Positions 1 through 4,840 of a stretch of 5,805 nucleotides of DNA are shown here, one piece after another. Below the pieces are notes generated by a model. That model had not been told where the DNA came from, made no database searches, and saw only the letters and a program-made list of their open reading frames with translations. Within the stretch, counting starts at the first letter, position 1; the number at the start of each line of letters is the position of its first letter. The position numbers and the translations under genes were made by a program. The stretch spans positions 1 through 5,805 of the forward strand of contig JACQPS010000144.1 of NCBI GenBank assembly GCA_016207445.1, in the 5' to 3' direction. The DNA is from Gemmatimonadota bacterium (GTDB lineage: Bacteria > Gemmatimonadota > Gemmatimonadetes > Longimicrobiales > RSA9).

Positions 1-194
1 AGGTAGTTCACCCAGTGGTTGTTGAGCCCCAGCGCGCCAAGCACCGCGGCGAGCGCGTCCTCGACGATGAGCAGCACTACCCACGCGAGGATCCATGCGG
101 CGGCGCCGCGCGGACGGCGCCGCAGCAGCAGGACGGCCAGCGGCGGGATCAATCCGGCGGCCGCTCCCACGTGCACCAGCCACGGGATAGGCAC
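1..194 (-). CDS. Hypothetical multi-pass membrane protein, N-terminal part (runs off left edge)
   Basis: The reverse strand reads VPIPWLVHVGAAAGLIPPLA, then a hydrophobic run, an RRRPRG basic loop, a second hydrophobic helix (AAAWILAWVVLLIVEDALAA...) and LNNHWVNYL at the window edge. This gives about 64 codons with two membrane helices (about residues 5-24 and 33-57) joined by an arginine-rich loop that is probably cytoplasmic. GC-rich third positions support coding. I chose the GTG at 194-192 because GAGG lies 6 nt upstream. An in-frame GTG at 206-204 is the alternative; it would overlap the TGA of the upstream minus-strand ORF (203-205) in a GTGA arrangement. Either start implies coupling to that ORF. 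The C-terminus is outside the window. I do not recognise the family and assign no function. Confidence 0.6.
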   Translation of the reverse strand, partial: MPIPWLVHVGAAAGLIPPLAVLLLRRRPRGAAAWILAWVVLLIVEDALAAVLGALGLNNHWVNY

Positions 195-202
195 CCCAGT
201 CC

Positions 203-400
203 TCACGCAGCGTCGGGCAGGTTCAGCTTCTCCTCGGGTATCGCGGTCCCACACGAACAATCTGCCTCGTAGTAGCGCGAGGGGGAATACTCGTAGTGCT
301 TCGAGGGTGGACCCTCGAAGTTGTTCGAGGGTCTTCCCTCGTAGTGCTTCGAGTCTTTCCCCACCGCTGCGCGCGCCCCATTGTTACCATCTGCCTTCAC
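203..400 (-). CDS. Small octapeptide-repeat protein, unknown function
   Basis: The minus-strand frame ending in TGA at 205-203 encodes about 65 aa from GTG 400-398, or 53 aa from GTG 364-362. Its core is four consecutive 8-residue units, GKDSKHYE, GRPSNNFE, GPPSKHYE and YSPSRYYE, followed by ADCSCGTAIPEEKLNLPDAA. Each unit keeps S at position 4, an aromatic at 7 and E at 8. Coding is supported by G/C at about 77% of third positions from codon 364 onward, glycine codons differing only at the third base (GGG/GGA/GGT), a conservative Tyr/Phe exchange, and the stop lying 8 nt before (or overlapping) the start of the downstream membrane gene. There is no signal peptide or membrane segment; a CxC pair lies near the C-terminus. 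No good Shine-Dalgarno is visible at either start, so the start is uncertain. The frame stays open further upstream to about 817, but that part only mirrors the opposite-strand gene. The family is unknown, and it could still be a non-coding repeat that happens to be open. Confidence 0.45.
   Translation of the reverse strand: MKADGNNGARAAVGKDSKHYEGRPSNNFEGPPSKHYEYSPSRYYEADCSCGTAIPEEKLNLPDAA
267..362. repeat. Four-copy 24-bp tandem repeat
   Basis: Four adjacent 24-bp units start at 267, 291, 315 and 339. Each begins TCGTAGT or TCGAAGT, carries GCGAGG, TCGAGGG or TCGAGTC in the middle, and ends in a pyrimidine/C-rich or AATAC tail. Units 2 and 4 share the first 15 bases (TCGTAGTGCTTCGAG). The period is a multiple of three, so every unit reads in the same frame; on the minus strand this gives the octapeptide repeat of the small ORF. 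Unit junctions also form dyads: CTTCGAGGGT/ACCCTCGAAG (299-308/311-320, 2-nt centre) and CGAGGG/CCCTCG (326-331/336-341). The array may therefore form hairpins in RNA or bind a dimeric protein. Confidence 0.85.
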
Positions 401-404
401 TGCT

Positions 405-426
405 GCGGCGCCCGTCGGGGCGCCGC
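405..426. repeat. Strong GC hairpin in divergent intergenic region
   Basis: GCGGCGCCC (405-413) and GGGCGCCGC (418-426) form a perfect 9-bp stem with a GTCG loop. It lies 19 nt before the ATG of the SpoIIAA-like gene and just upstream of the likely start of the divergent minus-strand ORF, so it could be an operator shared by both directions or a 5'-UTR hairpin. No T-run follows on the plus strand, so it does not look like an intrinsic terminator. Function is inferred from position only. Confidence 0.45.
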
Positions 427-445
427 GCGAGGTGTCGTTTGCCCA

Positions 446-844
446 ATGGTCACGACCGTCGAACGCGTGCCGATGGAGAGGGAGCTGCAGGTGGTGCGGG
501 TGCGCTGCCACGGCGGCGGATCGCTGGACGAGCACGTCGCGCTGATGCGCGACTTGGGGGAGGACCCCGTACTCGCGCCGGGGGCGGCCGTGCTGCTGGA
601 CCTGCGCGACGCGATGTTCGTGCTGAACGTCGGCGACGCGGAGAGGCTCGCGGGCCTGCTGGCGGACGACAGGGTCCTCGGCGCACACCGGGTAGCGCTG
701 GTGGTGCAGTCGGGTGCCCACTACGGCATGGCGCGCATGGTGTGCACGCTCGCGGAACTGCGGGGCGGGGACGCGAGCGCGTTCAGCGACGAGCGCGCCG
801 CGCTGTCGTGGCTGCAAGCGGCGCGGGAGGCCCGACCGGAGTAG
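446..844 (+). CDS. SpoIIAA-like (STAS/SEC14-type) domain protein
   Basis: This 132-aa soluble protein has one small alpha/beta domain. The pattern matches the SpoIIAA-like family: a hydrophobic strand with an acidic end (AAVLLDLRDA, about residues 50-59), a second strand RVALVVQSGAHYGMARM (about 82-98, the family's typical AlV...YGmaRmf segment), and a C-terminal ASAFSDERAALSWL (about 110-123), equivalent to the usual vrvF.deeeAlaWL ending. Members are small cytoplasmic proteins whose partners are mostly unknown; some STAS proteins act as phospho-switch or anti-anti-sigma partners. I see no clear conserved phosphoserine motif, so no mechanism is assigned. The ATG at 446 is preferred: it follows GAGG at about 429-432, although the spacing (13 nt) is long. 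ATG 473 is an alternative, and upstream in-frame starts run into the repeat array, where no domain is visible. It is separated from the regulator by 273 bp, so co-transcription is uncertain. Confidence 0.72.
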   Translation: MVTTVERVPMERELQVVRVRCHGGGSLDEHVALMRDLGEDPVLAPGAAVLLDLRDAMFVLNVGDAERLAGLLADDRVLGAHRVALVVQSGAHYGMARMVCTLAELRGGDASAFSDERAALSWLQAAREARPE

Positions 845-1075
845 CCGTCACCCCCTTTCGCTCATTTCCACACGTTTCGACGGTGCTGCCTAACATAGTG
901 CTCCCGGTGATATCTTCGCTTCAGGCACGATCAGGGAGAAGTGCAGGGTGGCGGGCGCGGCGGGCGTGCCGCCAGGCGTTGCGGCCCGTGAGCAACGGGA
1001 CGCCGCGTAGGCCTGCGACGGTGAGGTACGGTCCGAATCTCAGCTAGAATTTGGGATTGACTCAACGGCTCGCTC

Positions 1076-1100
1076 CACAAGGGCGTCCAGGGCCCTTGTG
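1076..1100. promoter_or_regulatory. 9-bp inverted repeat just upstream of the regulator gene
   Basis: CACAAGGGC (1076-1084) and GCCCTTGTG (1092-1100) are perfect complements around a 7-nt centre. The dyad ends 3 nt before the Shine-Dalgarno AGGGGA (1104-1109) of the regulator gene. It could be an operator or an mRNA hairpin affecting ribosome access. The dyad is certain; the role is inference. Confidence 0.5.
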
Positions 1101-1103
1101 CGC

Positions 1104-1109
1104 AGGGGA
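1104..1109 (+). promoter_or_regulatory. Ribosome binding site deciding the regulator start
   Basis: AGGGGA ends 8 nt before ATG 1118 but only 2 nt before ATG 1112. The second ATG, giving MAKILVVDDD, is therefore the better start and matches the usual N-terminus of REC domains. Confidence 0.6.
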
Positions 1110-1117
1110 CGATGGCG

Positions 1118-2524
1118 ATGGCCAAGATCTTGGTCGTGGACGACGACCCCGAGATTCGCTGGGTCCTAAGCAAGATCCTGACCAAGGATGGCTTCGAGGT
1201 CGTGCTGGCGGAGGACGGCGAGGCGGCCGTCTACCGCCTCCGGGCCGACGCGCCGTCCGCGGTGCTGCTCGACCTCAGGATGCCGGTGCTCGGGGGTATG
1301 GAGGCGCTCGAGAAGATCCGGCAGCTCAGCCCGCAGGTGCCGGTGATCATGCTCACCGCCTACGGTGATATCCCCACCGTCGTGGAGGCGATGCGCCGCG
1401 GAGCCGACGACTTCCTGACCAAACCCTTCGACGTTGAGAGCCTGCTGCTCGCCGTGCGGCACGCGCTTGGCCACCGAGCGGGGGATCGGAGGGGGGATCA
1501 GGCGGCGCAGGCCGTGGAGGAGCCGCAGGGGGCCGGGGCCTTGAGCGACCTGATGGGGATGGGGCTGCACATCCAGACGCTGTGGCAGCAGGCCGAGAAG
1601 GTGGCCAGATGCAACTTTACGGTGGTCCTTCAGGGGGAGACCGGTACAGGGAAGGAGATCGTGGCGCGCGCCATCCACCTCTGGAGCTACCGAGCCGGGA
1701 AACCCTTTATCGCTCTTGACTGCGGTGCCATTCCGGAGACGTTGATCGAGAGTGAGCTGTTCGGCCATGAGAAGGGCGCGTTCACCGGCGCGCATGGCAG
1801 GAGAGAGGGGCACTTCCAGCTCGCCGACGGCGGGACCCTCTTTCTGGATGAGATCACCAACCTCCCGCACGTGACCCAGGCCAAGCTCCTTCGCACGCTC
1901 CAGGAGCGTTGCATCCAGCCGCTGGGTGGCAAGCACCCGGTCAAGGTGGATGTCCGGATCATCGCCGCCTCCAATGTCTCGCTCGAGGGCGAGATGCTGG
2001 CCGGCCGATTCCGGAAGGATCTCTACTACCGTCTCAACGAGTACACCATCACGCTGCCGCCGCTCAGGGACAGGCCGGAGGACATTCCCTTCCTGGCCCG
2101 GCGATTTCTGGTTGAGGCTTGCCAGGAGCTGGATCGGGCCGAGCAAGGCTTCTCGCCGGACGCTCTGGATCTGCTGCGGGAGTACCCCTGGCCCGGCAAC
2201 GCGCGGGAGCTCCGCAACGCGGTCCGCCAGGCGGTGCTGATGGGCACCGACGAGATCGCGGTCGAGCAGCTCCTGGCGTCGGTGCGGCCGGGAGGCGCTC
2301 GTGGCCCGTTGCCGCAGGAGCTGGACGCCCGTGCGCTCGATCGTCCGCTAAGAGAGCTGAAAAGTTCTGCTGCGGATCGCGCGGAGCGCGCGGCGATCGA
2401 GGAGGCCCTGCGCCTGGCCGGGGGAAACAAGGCCAAGGCGGCGCGGCTGCTCCAGATCAACTACAAGACCCTGTACACCAAGCTCAAGCATTATGGCATC
2501 CGCTACCGGCAACCTGTGCCATAG
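1118..2524 (+). CDS. NtrC-family sigma-54-dependent response regulator
   Basis: This 468-aa protein has the full class-I layout. The N-terminal REC domain (about 1-120) has acidic residues D8-D10, phospho-acceptor D52 in LLDLRMP, T80 in MLTAYGD and K102 in LTKPFD. After a Gln/Gly-rich linker (about 120-142), the AAA+ domain (about 143-375) shows Walker A GETGTGKE (173-180), the sigma-54-contacting GAFTGA loop (220-225), Walker B TLFLDE (240-245) and the FRKDLYYRLN arginine-finger region, then PWPGNARELRN. The C-terminus (about 420-462) is a Fis-type helix-turn-helix (AIEEALRLAGGNKAKAARLL, then INYKTLYTKLKHYGI). All key residues are present, so it should hydrolyse ATP, bind DNA and open sigma-54 promoters when phosphorylated. 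Likely targets include the two -24/-12 promoters in this window, and likely partners are the two downstream kinases. The specific signal is unknown, so no gene symbol is given. The TAG stop lies inside a candidate activator site (2514-2530). Confidence 0.96.
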   Translation: MAKILVVDDDPEIRWVLSKILTKDGFEVVLAEDGEAAVYRLRADAPSAVLLDLRMPVLGGMEALEKIRQLSPQVPVIMLTAYGDIPTVVEAMRRGADDFLTKPFDVESLLLAVRHALGHRAGDRRGDQAAQAVEEPQGAGALSDLMGMGLHIQTLWQQAEKVARCNFTVVLQGETGTGKEIVARAIHLWSYRAGKPFIALDCGAIPETLIESELFGHEKGAFTGAHGRREGHFQLADGGTLFLDEITNLPHVTQAKLLRTLQERCIQPLGGKHPVKVDVRIIAASNVSLEGEMLAGRFRKDLYYRLNEYTITLPPLRDRPEDIPFLARRFLVEACQELDRAEQGFSPDALDLLREYPWPGNARELRNAVRQAVLMGTDEIAVEQLLASVRPGGARGPLPQELDARALDRPLRELKSSAADRAERAAIEEALRLAGGNKAKAARLLQINYKTLYTKLKHYGIRYRQPVP

Positions 2525-2530
2525 CTCTGG
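2514..2530 (+). promoter_or_regulatory. Candidate upstream activator site for the first kinase promoter
   Basis: CTGTGCCATAGCTCTGG overlaps the end of the regulator gene. It matches 15 of 17 bases with 4639-4655 upstream of the second kinase gene, with an unbroken 10-bp core GCCATAGCTC. The core begins 126 bp before the -24 GG here and 125 bp before it at the other copy. The inner part CCATAGCTCTGG is a near-dyad (5 of 6 pairs) centred on AGCT. Position, conservation and partial symmetry fit an enhancer-type site for a sigma-54 activator; binding by the local regulator is inference. Confidence 0.55.
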
Positions 2531-2583
2531 TCGCATCGCCGGACTCGAGCGCATGGGGCGGCTGCCCCGCAGCTCGCGGGACT

Positions 2584-2640
2584 GCCTGCCGCCGCCACGC
2601 CTTAGCTCGCCATCGCGTCCCCGGGCCTGAGGCGGCAGGC
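2584..2640. repeat. 10-bp inverted repeat abutting the -24 element
   Basis: GCCTGCCGCC (2584-2593) and GGCGGCAGGC (2631-2640) are exact reverse complements separated by 37 nt. The right arm ends 3 nt before the GG of the -24 element at 2644. The arms enclose the weaker activator-site copy at 2599-2608. It could be paired protein sites or a stem-loop in read-through RNA from the regulator gene; no T-run follows. Confidence 0.45.
2599..2608 (+). promoter_or_regulatory. Second, weaker copy of the activator-site core
   Basis: GCCTTAGCTC differs from the shared core GCCATAGCTC at one base of ten. It lies 45 bp upstream of the -24 GG. It is followed by TCGCGTCCCCG (2613-2623), an 11-mer also found at 4691-4701 between the other activator-site copy and its promoter. 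It may be a lower-affinity site or a duplication; dyad symmetry is poor. Confidence 0.35.
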
Positions 2641-2642
2641 CT

Positions 2643-2658
2643 GGGCACAGCCCTTGCC
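2643..2658 (+). promoter_or_regulatory. Sigma-54 (-24/-12) promoter of the hybrid kinase gene
   Basis: The core GGCACAGCCCTTGC (2644-2657) has the invariant GG-N10-GC spacing, a GGCAC -24 box and a TTGC -12 box. The same 14 bases occur at 4768-4781 before the next kinase gene. With C2657 at -12, transcription would start near 2669, only a few bases before the GTG codons at 2672 and 2675. Confidence 0.75.
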
Positions 2659-2671
2659 CCTCCCGGATCCG

Positions 2672-4606
2672 GTGGTGGAACTGTTCGCGCACCTCGTGCT
2701 CATCGCCGCGGCCCCGGCGCTGCTCGTGTTGGCCTTGGCTCTGCGCCGCAGGGCCAAGGCGTCCGAGGCTTTGGTCCGGGGCCTTAGGGAGCAAGCCGCG
2801 CATACCGAGCGCCTGCTGGCCGAATCGGAAGACCGCTCCGGCCGCGCGACCCTGCTGGCCACCGGGGTTCTCGCGCTCCTTCCCGCTGAGCTGCACGGAC
2901 TCGCCGAACAGTCCATCCGGTGTGCCATGGAGGGAGGATGGCCGGGCGGAGCAGTCGCGCCGCACGCGACGGATCAGGACGGTGCCGTGCGTGAAGCCGA
3001 TCTGGCCTCGCTGGCAGTTCCGGTGTGGGGAGAGCTGGTGGCCGAAGCGGCTGCTCGCGAGCTGGCGGAACGGCGGCGGGCCGAGGAGGCGGTGCGCCGG
3101 AGTGAGGACTGGTCCCGACTGCTTTTCAGCGAAATCCCGGAGGCCGCCTTCGTCGTGGACCCTGAGACCTACCGCATCCTGGACGTCAACTCCGTCGGTG
3201 AGGGGCTCTACGGCTACTCGCGTGAGGAGCTGCTGGAGATGACGGTCCTAGAGCTCTATCCCGAGGACGACGTCGCGATCGCCAGGGCGGCCATGGCGCG
3301 CACGCCGGACCAAGGCTTCGCCAGGGAGGAGCGCAGCCGGCATCGCCGGAAGGACGGGGCGCTGCTTCCCGTGGACCTGCACCGGGCTCGTCGTCGCATC
3401 GGCGGCCTCGACATCCTCCTGGTCATCGTCGTGGACCTGAGCCTGAAGGAGCTCTTGGAGGCCCAAGTGCGCCAATCCCAGAAGATGGACGCCCTGGGCC
3501 TGCTCGCGGGTGGCATCGCGCATGACTTCAACAACCTGCTGACCGCCATTTCCACCAACGTCTCGATGGCGCTGACGGCCCTCGGACCCGAGCATCCGGA
3601 GTACGCGGGGCTGCGCGACGCCGAAGACGCCGCCCGACATGGAGCGGAACTGACCCGACGGCTCCTGACCTTCAGCCGCAGGGGCGGAAGCACGCCCCAG
3701 GCGATCAATCTGAACAGCAGCGTGGACGAGACCGTCCGGCTCCTCCGGCGCACCATTGATCCAAGAATCAGCCTGGAGAGCGATGAAGATCCGGTCCTGT
3801 GGCCCATCCGAGCCGATCCGGGCCAGATGAGTCAGGTGCTGATGAACCTCTGCATCAATGCCCGCGACGCCATGCCGGAGGGTGGACGGCTGACCATCGA
3901 GACCCGGAACGTCGCACTGGACCACGCGTACTGCCGCACGAACGCAGCGGCGCGGGCGGGCCAATTCGTCCGGCTCACCGTGAGCGACACCGGTTGCGGC
4001 ATGGACGCAGGCACGCAGGAGCGGATCTTCGAGCCGTTCTTCAGCACCAAGCAGGCGGGCCGCGGCACCGGGCTGGGCCTCTCGGTGGTGTTCGGCGTGG
4101 TGACGCAGCACCACGGCTGGATCAACGCGTACAGCGAGCCCGGCCTGGGCACGACCTTCACGATTTACCTGCCGCGCCTCCTCGATGGCGCGGCCGAGGA
4201 GCAGGCGCCGGCACCGGAGGCGGAGGTGCGTGGCGGCAGCGAGATCATCCTGCTGGCGGACGACGACCCCGCGGTGCGCAACGTTGGCCGCCGGGTCCTC
4301 ACGCGGTATGGGTATACGGTGCTGGAAGCGGCCGACGGCGATGAGGCGCTCGCGGTGTTCGCGCGGGAGCGGCGGCGCATCGCCGCCGTGGTGCTGGACC
4401 TCACCATGCCGCGCAAGTCCGGTCGGGACACGTTGGTCGAGCTGATGCGGATGGACCCCGAGCTTCCGGTGCTCCTCTCCAGCGGCTACGCGGCGGATGT
4501 GGCGGCGGGCGAGCTTCTCGCCGCGGGTGCCCGAGGCTTCGTGTCAAAGCCCTACGAGCCCCGCGCTCTGGCTCGGGCGGTCCGCCAAGCGCTCGACGGC
4601 TCCTAG
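2672..4606 (+). CDS. Membrane-anchored hybrid sensor histidine kinase (PAS-HisKA-HATPase-REC)
   Basis: This protein of about 644 aa starts with one membrane helix (VVELFAHLVLIAAAPALLVL..., about residues 4-24) followed by RRRAK, which places the rest in the cytoplasm with almost no external domain. After a helical segment without a recognised domain (about 28-142) come a PAS domain (about 143-256, with ILDVNSVGEGLYGYSREELL), a HisKA domain with H284 in GGIAHDFNNLLTAI, and a HATPase with N396 (NARDAM), D439 (DTGCGM), FEPFFSTK and GRGTGLGLS. The C-terminal receiver domain (about 530-644) has LADDD, phospho-acceptor D576 (VVLDLTMP) and a lysine in VSKPYE. All catalytic residues are intact. The start is uncertain: TTG 2654 would also be in frame (650 aa) but lies inside the -12 box, so a transcript from the sigma-54 promoter could not use it. 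GTG 2672 or 2675 is preferred, though neither has a clear Shine-Dalgarno; GTG 2696 is possible. The kinase probably acts with the upstream NtrC-type regulator. Confidence 0.92.
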   Translation: MVELFAHLVLIAAAPALLVLALALRRRAKASEALVRGLREQAAHTERLLAESEDRSGRATLLATGVLALLPAELHGLAEQSIRCAMEGGWPGGAVAPHATDQDGAVREADLASLAVPVWGELVAEAAARELAERRRAEEAVRRSEDWSRLLFSEIPEAAFVVDPETYRILDVNSVGEGLYGYSREELLEMTVLELYPEDDVAIARAAMARTPDQGFAREERSRHRRKDGALLPVDLHRARRRIGGLDILLVIVVDLSLKELLEAQVRQSQKMDALGLLAGGIAHDFNNLLTAISTNVSMALTALGPEHPEYAGLRDAEDAARHGAELTRRLLTFSRRGGSTPQAINLNSSVDETVRLLRRTIDPRISLESDEDPVLWPIRADPGQMSQVLMNLCINARDAMPEGGRLTIETRNVALDHAYCRTNAAARAGQFVRLTVSDTGCGMDAGTQERIFEPFFSTKQAGRGTGLGLSVVFGVVTQHHGWINAYSEPGLGTTFTIYLPRLLDGAAEEQAPAPEAEVRGGSEIILLADDDPAVRNVGRRVLTRYGYTVLEAADGDEALAVFARERRRIAAVVLDLTMPRKSGRDTLVELMRMDPELPVLLSSGYAADVAAGELLAAGARGFVSKPYEPRALARAVRQALDGS

Positions 4607-4638
4607 GACCGGGGGCCACGGCACCCTCGCCAGACCGG

Positions 4639-4655
4639 CTGCGCCATAGCTCGGG
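4639..4655 (+). promoter_or_regulatory. Candidate upstream activator site for the second kinase promoter
   Basis: CTGCGCCATAGCTCGGG matches 2514-2530 at 15 of 17 positions. Its core GCCATAGCTC starts 125 bp before the -24 GG at 4768. Here the flanks GCC...GGC give a partial dyad around the same AGCT centre. Conservation of both sequence and distance before two promoters is the argument for an activator-binding site. Confidence 0.55.
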
Positions 4656-4670
4656 CGGTGGCACCCCAAC

Positions 4671-4690
4671 GGGCCGGGACTCTCCGGCCC
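4671..4690 (+). terminator. Terminator-like hairpin after the hybrid kinase gene
   Basis: GGGCCGG (4671-4677) and CCGGCCC (4684-4690) form a perfect 7-bp stem with a 6-nt loop, 64 nt after the kinase stop codon. No T-run follows, so it is not a classical intrinsic terminator. It may attenuate read-through into the next gene, or, lying between the activator site and the promoter, may play no RNA role. Confidence 0.35.
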
Positions 4691-4766
4691 TCGCGTCCCC
4701 GACCAACGCCTTGTCGTCCCTGAGCCTGTAGTTTCCGGGCCTCCGCTCGACCTCGCGCCTTTCTCG

Positions 4767-4782
4767 CGGCACAGCCCTTGCG
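4767..4782 (+). promoter_or_regulatory. Sigma-54 (-24/-12) promoter of the second kinase gene
   Basis: GGCACAGCCCTTGC (4768-4781) has GG-N10-GC spacing with GGCAC and TTGC boxes, identical over 14 bases to the promoter at 2644-2657 while the flanks differ. The predicted start of transcription is near 4793, leaving a leader of about 48 nt before ATG 4841, which contains the ribosome site. Confidence 0.78.
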
Positions 4783-4830
4783 TTCCTGAACATGACGGTT
4801 CGCCTCGCGGTCCCATTCCACACGCCTGTC

Positions 4831-4837
4831 GGAAGGA
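4831..4837 (+). promoter_or_regulatory. Ribosome binding site of the second kinase gene
   Basis: GGAAGGA lies 3 nt before ATG 4841 (about 4 nt from the GGAAGG core). It fixes this ATG as the start in preference to the out-of-frame ATG at 4792, which leads only to a short shadow frame. Confidence 0.65.
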
Positions 4838-4840
4838 ACG

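Larger units (their letters stand above)
845..1117 (+). other. Intergenic region upstream of the response regulator
   Basis: These 273 bp contain no convincing gene. Visible elements are short hairpins, TGGCGG/CCGCCA (949-954/969-974) and CGTTGC/GCAACG (977-982/992-997), a -10-like TAGAAT at 1045-1050 without a good -35, a TTGACT at 1057-1062 without a matching -10, and the 9-bp dyad at 1076-1100. I found no GG-N10-GC sigma-54 element with a GGCAC-like -24, unlike the two gaps before the kinase genes. The promoter of the regulator is therefore not identified, but it is probably not the same type as those of the kinases. Confidence 0.5.

Noticed and set aside
267..362. CRISPR-like array
   Set aside because: The units are contiguous 24-mers without unique spacers, so it is a plain tandem repeat.
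203..389. Alternative minus-strand frame from an ATG at about 389 (MVTMGRAQRW...)
   Set aside because: Third positions lack G/C bias and the product is a Thr/Arg/Ser-rich string; the SKHYE frame is clearly better.
401..817. Upstream extension of the minus-strand repeat ORF to ATG 817
   Set aside because: This part is antisense to the well-supported SpoIIAA-like gene, and its His/Arg/Gln-rich product looks like a shadow. Only the part below about 400 shows its own coding signal.
970..985. Possible sigma-54 element around TTGC at 979-982
   Set aside because: The -24 position is CC instead of GG, so the invariant GG-N10-GC is absent.
19..1047. Long plus-strand open frame of 342 codons
   Set aside because: Its product is Arg/Ala/Ser-rich low-complexity sequence with no domain. 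It overlaps the SpoIIAA-like gene in another frame and runs through intergenic hairpins; it is a GC-driven shadow frame.
1045..1062. Sigma-70-type promoter for the regulator gene (TAGAAT at 1045, TTGACT at 1057)
   Set aside because: The boxes are in the wrong order and neither has a partner at 16-18 bp. Noted in the intergenic entry only.
1166..2146. Minus-strand open frame of 326 codons inside the regulator gene
   Set aside because: It is fully antisense to the REC and AAA+ domains, and its His/Arg/Leu-rich sequence has no domain.
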